The notes under the pieces were generated by a model that ran no database searches, was not told the origin of the DNA, and saw nothing but the letters and a program-made list of their open reading frames with translations. From Clostridiales bacterium (GTDB lineage Bacteria; Bacillota; Clostridia; Oscillospirales; Oscillospiraceae), in assembly GCA_004551945.1 (NCBI GenBank), contig SFPN01000004.1:21545-85544 (forward strand): DNA of 64,000 nucleotides. Reading direction: 5' to 3'. Both the position numbers and the translations under genes were made by a program. Positions within the stretch are counted from its first letter, which is position 1. Every line of letters begins with the position of its first letter. Of this stretch, positions 9,353 through 18,546 are shown one piece after another.

Positions 9353-9387
9353 CTGTCCCCGGACCTTTTGGTCCGGGGACAATTTTT
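9353..9387 (+). terminator. Rho-independent terminator of tyrS
   Basis: TGTCCCCGGACC and GGTCCGGGGACA form a 12-bp GC-rich stem around a short loop (about 9354-9381), followed by ATTTTTG. It lies 22 bases after the tyrS stop. Confidence 0.88.
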
Positions 9388-9406
9388 GCGTCTGAGAATG
9401 CCAAAT

Positions 9407-9446
9407 AAAACTGCCCGGCTGTTTCCACACAGCCGGGCAGTTTTTG
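9407..9446. terminator. Bidirectional terminator between tyrS and ireB
   Basis: CTGCCCGGCTG (9411-9421) pairs with CAGCCGGGCAG (9430-9440). The stem is flanked by AAAA on the left and TTTTT on the right, so it can end transcripts from either side, including the minus-strand ireB transcript. Confidence 0.85.
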
Positions 9447-9450
9447 TAAT

Positions 9451-9699
9451 TTAGTTCGACAGGTACTGGCGCACCAATTCCTGGAGCAGTTCATCCCGGT
9501 CCAGCTTCCGAATTAAGGTTCGGGCGTTGTTGTAGTTCGTAATATAGGTCGGGTCCTCAGAGAGAATATACCCTACGATCTGGTTGATGGGATTGTATCC
9601 CTTTTCCTTCAAGGAAGCGTAAACAGACATGAGGATGGCCTTCATTTCGCTGCTGCGCTCCTGCGGCACCTGAAACTTTCTGGTGTAATCAGAATCCAT
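9451..9699 (-). CDS. ireB: IreB family regulatory phosphoprotein (UPF0297)
   Basis: Small 82-residue protein of the IreB/UPF0297 family. In Enterococcus faecalis the member is a substrate of the Ser/Thr kinase IreK and affects cephalosporin resistance. The diagnostic string [20 protein letters not shown] and the C-terminal [17 protein letters not shown] are present. ATG 9699 (MDSDYTRKF) is preferred over an upstream extension because a GGGGGG-rich Shine-Dalgarno site lies just before it. The family usually sits beside ruvX and alaS; here it stands alone downstream of pheT. Its role in this organism is inferred from the family. Confidence 0.9.
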   Translation of the reverse strand: MDSDYTRKFQVPQERSSEMKAILMSVYASLKEKGYNPINQIVGYILSEDPTYITNYNNARTLIRKLDRDELLQELVRQYLSN

Positions 9700-9800
9700 T
9701 GGTATCCCCCCTGTTACGAATAATACTATCAAACCAGAACTATCATACTACGCAAAACCGAGATTGTAAAGAGCAAAAGGGGTAAAAAGCTTGGAATCTT

Positions 9801-12200
<2,400 letters not shown>

Positions 12201-12219
12201 GGTATTTCTCTCTCCTTTC

Positions 12220-13245
12220 TCAGAACTGCTCCAGGAAGCGGACGTCGTTTTCAAAGATCAGGCGCAGGTCAGAGATCTTGAACCGGCGCATGGCCATGCG
12301 CTCCAGGCCCATGCCGAAGGCCCAGCCGGAATATTCCTCCGGGTCAATGCCGGACATCTCCAGAACCTTGGGGTGGATCATGCCGGCGCCCAGCACCTCG
12401 ATCCAGCCTTCGCCCTTGCAGGTGGGGCAGCCCACGCCGCCGCACTTGTGGCACTGCACGTCCATCTCGCAGGAGGGCTCGGTGAAGGGAAAGTGGTGGG
12501 GGCGGAACCGGGTCTTGGTGCCCTCGCCGTAGAGCTGCTCCATGACAGCGTTCAGGGTGCCCTTCAGGTCGGCCATGGTCACGTTCTTGTCAATGACCAT
12601 GCCCTCCACCTGGTGGAACATGGGGGAGTGGGTGGCGTCCACCTCGTCCTTGCGGTACACCCGGCCGGGGGCCAGGATGCGGATGGGCAGGGGCTTGGTC
12701 TCCATGGCGTGGACCTGCATGGGGGAGGTCTGGCTGCGGAGCATCACCCGGCTGTCCTGGTCAAAGTAGAAGGTGTCGGACCAGTCCCGGGAGGGATGGC
12801 CCTCCTCGGCGTTGAGCCGGTCAAAGTTATAGTAGGCCAGCTCCACCTCGGGGCCGTCCAGGATGGTAAAGCCCATGCCCACGAAGATATCTTTGATCTC
12901 CTCCAGGGCGATATACATGGGGTGACGGTGGCCCAGCTTCTTCTCCCGGCCAGGGATGGTCACGTCCACGGCTTCGGCCTTCAGGCGAGCCTCCAGCTTA
13001 ACTTGCTCCAGCTTGGCCTTCTGGGCCTCGATCTCAGCGGTGAGTCGTTCCCGCACGTCGTTGGCCAGCTGGCCGATGACGGGGCGCTCCTCGGCGGAGA
13101 GCTTGCCCATCTGCTTGAGAACGGCGGTGAGCTCGCCCTTTTTGCCCAGGTATTTGACCCGGAGGGTCTCCAGGTCAGAGGACTCCTTGGCGGCAGCCAG
13201 GGCCGCCAGGGCTTCCTGTTTGATTTTTTCCAGTTGTTCTTTCAT
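12220..13245 (-). CDS. pheS: Phenylalanyl-tRNA synthetase alpha subunit
   Basis: Catalytic alpha subunit of PheRS, 341 residues. An N-terminal coiled coil (about residues 1-90) is followed by the class II catalytic core with motif 2 (LLRSQTSPMQVHAM and RVYRKDEVDATHSPMFHQVEG) and motif 3 (GWAFGMGLERMAMRRF). ATG 13245 (MKEQLEKIKQEAL) has a GGAGGAAGCA ribosome site just upstream. Longer in-frame extensions run into the T-box terminator and are not coding. Confidence 0.97.
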   Translation of the reverse strand: MKEQLEKIKQEALAALAAAKESSDLETLRVKYLGKKGELTAVLKQMGKLSAEERPVIGQLANDVRERLTAEIEAQKAKLEQVKLEARLKAEAVDVTIPGREKKLGHRHPMYIALEEIKDIFVGMGFTILDGPEVELAYYNFDRLNAEEGHPSRDWSDTFYFDQDSRVMLRSQTSPMQVHAMETKPLPIRILAPGRVYRKDEVDATHSPMFHQVEGMVIDKNVTMADLKGTLNAVMEQLYGEGTKTRFRPHHFPFTEPSCEMDVQCHKCGGVGCPTCKGEGWIEVLGAGMIHPKVLEMSGIDPEEYSGWAFGMGLERMAMRRFKISDLRLIFENDVRFLEQF

Positions 13246-13281
13246 GCTGCTTCCTCCAAATATTTCACTCTCTATGGAAAT

Positions 13282-13314
13282 AAAAAACCCTTCATCCCGC
13301 AACGGGACGAAAGG
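13282..13314 (-). terminator. T-box terminator helix of the pheST leader
   Basis: On the minus strand CCTTTCGTCCCG and CGGGATGAAGGG form a 12-bp stem with a TTG loop and G-U pairs, followed by six T (positions 13287 down to 13282). It lies between the T-box motif and pheS. Confidence 0.88.
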
Positions 13315-13521
13315 CAAAGAACTTCCGCGGTACCACCCGAACTTCGCGCAGAGCCTGCGCGCACTTCATTGTCCGGTAACGGTGGACCATCCGCCGGCGT
13401 ATTTCCCCGCCGAAACTCCAGGGCGAACCAAGCGGCAGAACACGCAGGACGGCTTACAGCCGGTGACCGTCCCTCTCTGAGAGGCTCAAAGGCCGCTATT
13501 TTCCCCTTCATTGTTTTGTAA
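13283..13521 (-). ncRNA. T-box riboswitch, phenylalanine type, upstream of pheS
   Basis: The minus strand carries the T-box core GGGTGGTACCGCGG at 13338-13325, about 80 bases before pheS. Further upstream a TTC triplet (13440-13438) lies just before GCCGC, which can pair with a GCGGC earlier in the leader, as expected for the Phe specifier at the foot of Stem I. Together with the adjacent terminator this is the standard pheST T-box. The specifier assignment is by eye. Confidence 0.88.
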
Positions 13522-13528
13522 CAGAGTA

Positions 13529-13557
13529 ACTTTACCATAAAAAAGGTTGAAAAGCAA
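13529..13557 (-). promoter_or_regulatory. Candidate promoter of the pheST T-box transcript
   Basis: Read on the minus strand, TTGCTT (13557-13552) and TAAAGT (13534-13529) are 17 bases apart and lie just upstream of the T-box leader. The hexamers are imperfect but correctly placed. Confidence 0.5.
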
Positions 13558-13642
13558 GATGGAAAAAACTATAATTAGGACGTCTCGGAGAGAACTGGAA
13601 GGGTTTCCAGACTTTTTTGATAAAAACTTTATGATCTCTTTC

Positions 13643-13670
13643 TTGAAGCCTAAGATTTTTCTGCTATACT
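13643..13670 (+). promoter_or_regulatory. Candidate promoter of nnrD-lipoprotein-alr
   Basis: TTGAAG at 13643-13648 and TATACT at 13665-13670 are 16 bases apart, with the nnrD ATG 25 bases downstream. The rest of the pheS-nnrD gap (13246-13694) is taken up by the T-box leader and its promoter; nothing else was recognised there. Confidence 0.6.
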
Positions 13671-13694
13671 GCAAAGAGTAGGAGACGGAGGTGT

Positions 13695-14561
13695 ATGAAT
13701 TTGATCCAGGTCACAGAATCCTTTGTCCGGGACTGCCTGCCTGTGCGGGACCGGAACGGCCACAAGGGAACCTTCGGCAGGGTCCACATCCTGGCCGGCT
13801 GCGTGGGCTTTACAGGGGCGCCGGCCTTTGCCTCGGCGGCGGCGGTGCGCACCGGCTCCGGCCTGGTGTTTCTCTCGGTTCCCCGGGAAATCTGGCCTGT
13901 GCTGGCAGTAAAATGCCGGGAGGCCATGCCTTCGCCTGTCCCGCCCTTTCCTGTCCTGCTGGAGAAAATGAACGGCAGCGACGGAGTTCTCATCGGTCCC
14001 GGCCTGGGCCGGAGCCGCAAGACGGACGTGCGCACCCTCCGCCTCATCGAACAGGTGCAGCCTCCTCTGGTGCTGGACGCCGACGGCATAAACGCCGCGG
14101 CGGAGCATATAGATGTGCTGGACACCAGACGCGGCCGGCTGACGGTACTGACGCCTCACGACGGGGAATTTCTCCGGCTGACGCGGGGGGAGGCCATTGG
14201 CCCTGATCGGGAGGCCGCGGCCCGGGCGTTTGCCCGGCAGCACGGCTGCGTGCTGGTGCTGAAAGGCCACCGGACCATCACCGCCTTTCCTGACGGGGAC
14301 ACCTTCGTCAACACCACCGGCAACCCCGGCATGGCCAAGGGGGGCAGCGGCGACGTGCTGGCGGGGATGATTCTCTCTCTGCTGGGCCAGGGTCTGGACC
14401 CCAAAAAAGCCGTCCCCGCAGCGGTGTGGCTGCACGGCCGGGCAGGGGATCTGGCGGCGGCCCGCCTGGGGGAGTATGGCATGACCCCCACGGACCTGCT
14501 GGAGACCATCCCTCTGGCGATCCAAGAAGCCATGGGCGTGACCGGTGGACCAACCGAGTAG
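13695..14561 (+). CDS. nnrD: ADP-dependent NAD(P)H-hydrate dehydratase
   Basis: Repairs hydrated NADH/NADPH at the expense of ADP, a metabolite-repair enzyme of the ribokinase-like YjeF C-terminal family. The 288 residues correspond to the stand-alone dehydratase domain; the NnrE epimerase domain often fused to it is absent. Conserved blocks are KGTFGRVHILAG, the LDADGINAAAEH region, TPHDGEF, LKGHRTI and the GNPGMAKGGSGDVLAGMI motif holding the catalytic Asp. It starts a run with a lipoprotein and alr, a linkage seen in many clostridia. Confidence 0.93.
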   Translation: MNLIQVTESFVRDCLPVRDRNGHKGTFGRVHILAGCVGFTGAPAFASAAAVRTGSGLVFLSVPREIWPVLAVKCREAMPSPVPPFPVLLEKMNGSDGVLIGPGLGRSRKTDVRTLRLIEQVQPPLVLDADGINAAAEHIDVLDTRRGRLTVLTPHDGEFLRLTRGEAIGPDREAAARAFARQHGCVLVLKGHRTITAFPDGDTFVNTTGNPGMAKGGSGDVLAGMILSLLGQGLDPKKAVPAAVWLHGRAGDLAAARLGEYGMTPTDLLETIPLAIQEAMGVTGGPTE

Positions 14562-14573
14562 GAGGAATTTCCC

Positions 14574-15182
14574 TTGGGTGCAAAGAAGTTTTGCACACGA
14601 ATGATAGGCCTGCTCCTGCCCCTGGCCCTCTGCGGCTGCGGCGGGGCAGACAGCGACAACGACCTGACCCTGGCGCTCCGGTCGGACTTTTTGTCCCGGG
14701 AGGCCATCTCCGGCACCATGAACCTGACGGCCGACTACGGCCAGCGGGTGTACGAATATACGGTGGAATTTTCCGGCACCCAGAAGGATGGGCTGACTCT
14801 GGTGATCACAGCCCCCCAGGAGGTGGCGGGGATCACTGCGAAGATCGACAAGGGACAAACCTTTTTGACCTTCGACGGGGTGCAGCTGGAGACCGGCCCC
14901 TTAAACGAAGAGGGCCTTTCCCCCCTGGACGCCCTGCCCGCGCTGCTCACCGCCATGGAGTCCGGCTACATCGCCGAGACCGGCAGCGAGCTGCTGGGGG
15001 ACCAGGAGGTTCTGCGGATCTGCTGCCGGGAGCCGGAGGCGCAGCCCGGCCAGGGTCTGGAGACCGTACTATGGTTTGACAAAGCACAGAAGACTCTGCT
15101 GCGGGGAGAGCTTCGCAGCGATGGATCCACTGTGATCCAATGTGTGTTTTCTGCCTTTATATTGCAGCAACCCACAAATTAG
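14574..15182 (+). CDS. GerS-like lipoprotein next to alanine racemase
   Basis: Predicted 202-residue lipoprotein. The N-terminus has a basic start and a hydrophobic stretch (MIGLLLPLALCGC) ending in a lipobox-like LCGC, so the lipidated Cys would be near residue 22. The remainder has a LolA/LppX-like beta-rich pattern (SGTMNLTADYGQRVYEYTVEFSG spans this region in part). Position between nnrD and alr matches the gerS-alr2 linkage of Clostridioides difficile, where GerS supports CwlD in cortex modification during sporulation. The start is TTG 14574 with AGGAGG about seven bases upstream. Assignment to the GerS group is from position and overall character, not from a diagnostic motif. Confidence 0.65.
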   Translation: MGAKKFCTRMIGLLLPLALCGCGGADSDNDLTLALRSDFLSREAISGTMNLTADYGQRVYEYTVEFSGTQKDGLTLVITAPQEVAGITAKIDKGQTFLTFDGVQLETGPLNEEGLSPLDALPALLTAMESGYIAETGSELLGDQEVLRICCREPEAQPGQGLETVLWFDKAQKTLLRGELRSDGSTVIQCVFSAFILQQPTN

Positions 15183-15199
15183 AAAGGATCGTGTAACAC

Positions 15200-16324
15200 A
15201 TGCAAGCACAAATGAAACGGACCTGGGCAGAGGTGTCCATGGAGAGATTGGCCCACAACTACCACGCCCTGCGTGGCCTGACCCCTTACGGCACCAAGTT
15301 TTTGGGCCTGGTGAAAGCAGATGCCTACGGCCACGGCGCCATTCCGGTGGCCAGGAAGCTGGAGGAGCTGGGGGCGGACTACCTGGGCGTAGCCTGTCTG
15401 GACGAGGCCATTGAGCTTCGGGAGGCCGGCATTCAGGCTCCCATTCTGATTCTGGGCTGCACCCCCTCCGTTTACGGCGGAGATCTGGTCAAATATAACA
15501 TCACCCAGGCCTGCTATGACCTGGAGTACGCCAAGGCCCTGTCCGCTGAGGCCCAGAAGGCCGGAGGCACCATCACGGTGCACATCCAGTGCGACACTGG
15601 CATGACCCGCCTGGGCTTTTTGTGCCACGAGGAGACCATCCCCCAGTCCGCCAAGGAAATCTATGAGGCGGTGAACCTGCCTGGCCTCAAGGCAGAGGGC
15701 ATCTTCACCCACTTCTCTGACTCCGACGGCAGCGAGGAGTACACCATGCTCCAGTTCGGCCGCTTCCTGGAGATCATCCGTCAGGTGCAGGAGCTGGGCT
15801 ATACCTTCGCCATCCGTCACTGCGCCAACAGCGCCGCCACCCTGCTTTATCCCGCCACCTATCTGGACATGGTTCGCCCCGGCATCGTCCTGTTCGGTCA
15901 CCTTCCCGACGCCAGCATGGACCCCGGCCTGTGCGACCTGGTGCCTGTCCTGGAGCTGAAAAGCCGGGTGGCTACCGTCCGTAAGGTCCCCGCCGGCACC
16001 CCCGTGAGCTACGGCCGCACCAACACCCTCCAGCGGGACACCACCCTGGCCGTCATCCCTGTGGGCTATGGCGACGGCTACTGCCGGGGCTTCTCCAACA
16101 AGATTACCGTTCTGATCAACGGCCAGAAGGCCCCCGTCACCGGGCGGATCTGCATGGACATGTGCATGGTGGACGTGACCGACATCCCCGGCGTGAAGGA
16201 AGGGGACGTGGCGGTGCTCTATGGCGACGGACAGCCTGTGGAAGCCGGCGCTGGGATCATGAACACCATTTCCTATGAGCTTCTGTGCGTGCTCACCAAG
16301 CGCATCCCCAGAATTTATCTGTAA
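15200..16324 (+). CDS. alr: Alanine racemase
   Basis: PLP enzyme interconverting L- and D-alanine for peptidoglycan, 374 residues. The PLP lysine lies in the N-terminal motif GLVKADAYGHGA, and the second catalytic base (Tyr) is in the RICMDMCMVDVTD neighbourhood of the C-terminal beta domain. The barrel block GIFTHFSDSD is also typical. ATG 15200 has AAAGGA upstream. In spore formers D-Ala metabolism can also affect germination. The gene is followed by a probable terminator and then the mazF-like gene, the alr-ndoA order of Bacillus but without the antitoxin gene. Confidence 0.96.
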   Translation: MQAQMKRTWAEVSMERLAHNYHALRGLTPYGTKFLGLVKADAYGHGAIPVARKLEELGADYLGVACLDEAIELREAGIQAPILILGCTPSVYGGDLVKYNITQACYDLEYAKALSAEAQKAGGTITVHIQCDTGMTRLGFLCHEETIPQSAKEIYEAVNLPGLKAEGIFTHFSDSDGSEEYTMLQFGRFLEIIRQVQELGYTFAIRHCANSAATLLYPATYLDMVRPGIVLFGHLPDASMDPGLCDLVPVLELKSRVATVRKVPAGTPVSYGRTNTLQRDTTLAVIPVGYGDGYCRGFSNKITVLINGQKAPVTGRICMDMCMVDVTDIPGVKEGDVAVLYGDGQPVEAGAGIMNTISYELLCVLTKRIPRIYL

Positions 16325-16375
16325 GCGACACAGTTCCCCCGGAAGGCCCTTCCGCATAGGATGGACCGAGGGGAG

Positions 16376-16420
16376 AGGGCGCGGCACCCGCGCCCGGCAA
16401 GGGCGGCGCACTTTTTTCCC
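16376..16420 (+). terminator. Probable terminator after alr
   Basis: GGGCGCGG and CCGCGCCC form a compact stem starting near 16377, and a second imperfect GC-rich stem ends just before a run of six T at about 16412. The geometry is imperfect, so this is a moderate call. It separates alr from the toxin gene. Confidence 0.45.
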
Positions 16421-16466
16421 GGGGAGGGTATAAAGGCCGCCTGTCCGTGGGAGAATCATAGTGACC

Positions 16467-16497
16467 GCGTTACATAGGATTCCAATCTATGTAACGC
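16467..16497 (+). repeat. Perfect 11-bp inverted repeat in the mazF leader
   Basis: GCGTTACATAG (16467-16477) and CTATGTAACGC (16487-16497) are perfect reverse complements around a nine-base loop. The hairpin lies 33 bases before the proposed mazF start. Its left arm contains TACAT, the RNA pentamer cut by the Bacillus subtilis homologue. Confidence 0.85.
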
Positions 16498-16529
16498 AGG
16501 AAACTACTTTCCGGCGGAGTGTGAGCTTT

Positions 16530-16895
16530 GTGGACAATAGCGTAAAACGGGGAGATATCTTTTATGCCGATCTCAGCCCAGTGGTTGGCAGCGAACAGGG
16601 GGGCGTGCGCCCGGTGCTCATCGTGCAGAACGACACCGGCAACCGCCACAGCCCCACTGTCATTGCGGCGGCCATCACCTCCCAGACCGGGAAGGCGAAG
16701 CTGCCCACCCACATTGAGCTGGCAGCCCGGCAGTATGGCCTGCCCAAGGATTCCGTGGTTCTGCTGGAACAGATCCGCACCCTGGACAAGAAGCGGCTGC
16801 GGGAGCACATGGGGCGGGTAGACGGTCCCCTGATGCATCAGGTGGACGCCGCCATTGCCGTCAGCTTTGGTCTGCATCCGGATACTCTCGTCTGA
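16530..16895 (+). CDS. MazF/NdoA-type endoribonuclease toxin
   Basis: Type II toxin of the PemK/MazF family; the Bacillus homologue NdoA cleaves RNA at UACAU. The protein has the fold's signature [18 protein letters not shown], then [15 protein letters not shown] with the catalytic Arg and the [10 protein letters not shown] block with the catalytic Thr. From GTG 16530 it is 121 residues, close to the usual 116; GCGGAG at 16514-16519 supports this start over GTG 16521 or 16461. No MazE/NdoAI-like ribbon-helix-helix gene lies in the 205 bases after alr, which is where Bacillus keeps it. The family call is secure; toxicity here is unproven. Confidence 0.93.
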   Translation: MDNSVKRGDIFYADLSPVVGSEQGGVRPVLIVQNDTGNRHSPTVIAAAITSQTGKAKLPTHIELAARQYGLPKDSVVLLEQIRTLDKKRLREHMGRVDGPLMHQVDAAIAVSFGLHPDTLV

Positions 16896-17002
16896 GTCAC
16901 TGCGGGCATCCCGGCACCCTTCTGCCGGGAAAGCCCGTCCCGCCCGGCGCTGCCCTGGGGTACATAGGCGGCAGAGGCCGGGACCTGTCACCCCAAAAAC
17001 AA

Positions 17003-17039
17003 AAGGACCTCTGCCTTTGTGTGGCAGAGGTCTTTTTTA
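17003..17039. terminator. Bidirectional terminator between mazF and the minus-strand small gene
   Basis: GACCTCTGCC (17006-17015) and GGCAGAGGTC (17023-17032) form a 10-bp stem followed by six T, with an A-rich left flank, suiting two convergent genes. Confidence 0.88.
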
Positions 17040-17246
17040 CAGGGTGAAGTCCTCGTCCTTCAGCCGGCTGAAGTCCGGGGTGATCGGGCGGGGCGGGACC
17101 CGCTTGAGGGGGTCATAGCGAAAGGCAGGGCACGCCCCGTCGGGCTGGGTGATGCCTTTCTTTTTGCAGAGAATGGTGTCCTGCTCCATGGGCTTTCCCC
17201 GTTTGCAGTAGGCGCACCTGGGTTCGATGGTTTTGGAAAACAGCAT
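17037..17246 (-). CDS. Conserved small Cys-containing protein, function unknown
   Basis: A 69-residue protein with a CxxC near the N-terminus (RCAYCKRG, Cys 11 and 14) plus two later cysteines (ILCKKKG and GACPAFRYDP), a pattern that could bind one zinc or an iron-sulfur cluster. The C-terminal VPPRPITPDFSRLKDEDFTL is proline- and charge-rich. A strong GGGAGGAAG ribosome site precedes ATG 17246. I recall similar short proteins in Oscillospiraceae genomes but no assigned function. It lies downstream of ylbJ on the other side of a 33-base gap and may be co-transcribed with it only if ylbJ reads through. Confidence 0.72.
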   Translation of the reverse strand: MLFSKTIEPRCAYCKRGKPMEQDTILCKKKGITQPDGACPAFRYDPLKRVPPRPITPDFSRLKDEDFTL

Positions 17247-17279
17247 GGGACTTCCTCCCGGACGTAGGATTTGTCCTCA

Positions 17280-18419
17280 TTATACCGGCTTTCCGCCGGC
17301 TTTTCCACCCCTTTTTTTCGGCAAAAGGGAATAGATCCCGGACAGAGCCCAGAGGGCCAGCAGCTCCCGGCGAAGCAGGCTGGGAGCCACCAGGGACGCC
17401 GTGGAGGCCATCACCGGCAGAGAGAGGGGGAAGAGGGACGCACCCAGGGCAGTGAGCCCGGCTGACAGCAGCCCCTGGACCAGCTTCGCCCCCAGATAGG
17501 GCCCAACCGGAACCCCGGCCTGCCGCCAGTAGGGCAGGGACTGGCAGTGAACCGACAGCCCACCCCATCCTAAGAGAAAGGCCGCCAAGGGCAGGGCGGC
17601 AGGGGAGGCGGTGCCCTCCCGCAGCGCGGCGGTGCCGGTGGAAATTTCCATGAGGCCCATCAGTAAGCTGCGGCACAGAGCAGGAGCCTGCTCCCCGGGC
17701 AAAAACCCGGCCAGGGCATTCACGCAGAAGGGCAGCAGCCCGGAGCAGTCCGCCAGGGCGGTAAGGACCGAAAAGAGGATCACATAGGCGCAGACCCCCA
17801 GGGTGGAGGAAAAGGCGGCGCTGACACAGTCTGGCAGCGCCTGAGACAGGGAAAGACACTTGGGATTGCTGTAAAGGTAATCCCCTTGTCTATCCTTGGA
17901 ATCCAGGAAAAAATGAAGGATCATCCCCAGCAAAACCGCGGAGAGCAGGTTGGCTCCCAGCAGGAGAAATCCTGCCTCCCGGCAGCCGAACACACCCACT
18001 CCTGCCGCGCCCACGAAGAAGGCTGGGCCGCAGTTGTTGCAGAAGAGGGACAGCCGCCGGAGCTCTTTAGGCGAGCAGGCCTTCCGCTCTGCCAGCTGGG
18101 CCAGGGTCCGGGCGCCCACGGGGTATCCGCCCACCAGCCCCAGAACCAAAGCGGAAAGCCCTGCGCCGCTGGTTCCAAAGAGGGGGGAGAGCAGCCGCCC
18201 CAGGGGACGGGCGCACAGCTCCGCCAGCCCGGTGGCAATCAGCAGGGAGGAGAGGACGAAAAAGGGGAAGAGAGAGGGGATAATCAGCTCCGCGCACAGG
18301 GACACCCCCTGCCGCGCCCCCTGGGCGCTCTCCCCGGGAAAGGCGAAGAGGAGCAGGGCCAGTCCCAGCAGCAGCCCCCCGGTCAGGCGCGTTTGTCCCG
18401 GTTTCTTCACAGCCGCCAC
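17280..18419 (-). CDS. ylbJ: Sporulation integral membrane protein YlbJ
   Basis: Multi-pass membrane protein of the YlbJ/nucleoside-transporter gate family, 379 residues. It shows many hydrophobic segments starting at about residue 13 (LTGGLLLGLALLLFAF) and the family blocks SLFPFFVLSSLL, LVGGYPVGARTLAQL and FCNNCGPAFFVGAAGVG. In Bacillus the gene is under SigE control and needed for heat-resistant spores. The C-terminal tail is basic (KKRGGKAGGKP). It is divergent from apbE. The name rests on the Gly-rich gate motif together with the FCNNCGPAF string. Confidence 0.88.
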   Translation of the reverse strand: MAAVKKPGQTRLTGGLLLGLALLLFAFPGESAQGARQGVSLCAELIIPSLFPFFVLSSLLIATGLAELCARPLGRLLSPLFGTSGAGLSALVLGLVGGYPVGARTLAQLAERKACSPKELRRLSLFCNNCGPAFFVGAAGVGVFGCREAGFLLLGANLLSAVLLGMILHFFLDSKDRQGDYLYSNPKCLSLSQALPDCVSAAFSSTLGVCAYVILFSVLTALADCSGLLPFCVNALAGFLPGEQAPALCRSLLMGLMEISTGTAALREGTASPAALPLAAFLLGWGGLSVHCQSLPYWRQAGVPVGPYLGAKLVQGLLSAGLTALGASLFPLSLPVMASTASLVAPSLLRRELLALWALSGIYSLLPKKRGGKAGGKPV

Positions 18420-18485
18420 CTCCTTGTCCTATACCCTATGCGGGGGAATGTCCATTCTTTCCTTCCCGTTCCGGGGATGCCCGGC

Positions 18486-18514
18486 TTGCATGTGGGGAAA
18501 CATTCCGATATAAT
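18486..18514 (+). promoter_or_regulatory. SigA-type promoter of apbE
   Basis: TTGCAT at 18486-18491 and TATAAT at 18509-18514 with a 17-base spacer, 33 bases before the apbE ATG. Confidence 0.75.
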
Positions 18515-18546
18515 GAGAGAAATTCGACCAAAGGAAGGAATTTACC

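Noticed and set aside
16325..16529. Search for a MazE/NdoAI-type antitoxin between alr and mazF
   Set aside because: No frame of suitable length with a start and ribosome site exists; the interval is taken up by GC-rich hairpins.
17113..17859. A 248-codon minus-strand frame overlapping ylbJ in another phase
   Set aside because: It is an out-of-frame shadow, Arg/Pro/Gly-rich, while the ylbJ frame has membrane helices and family motifs.
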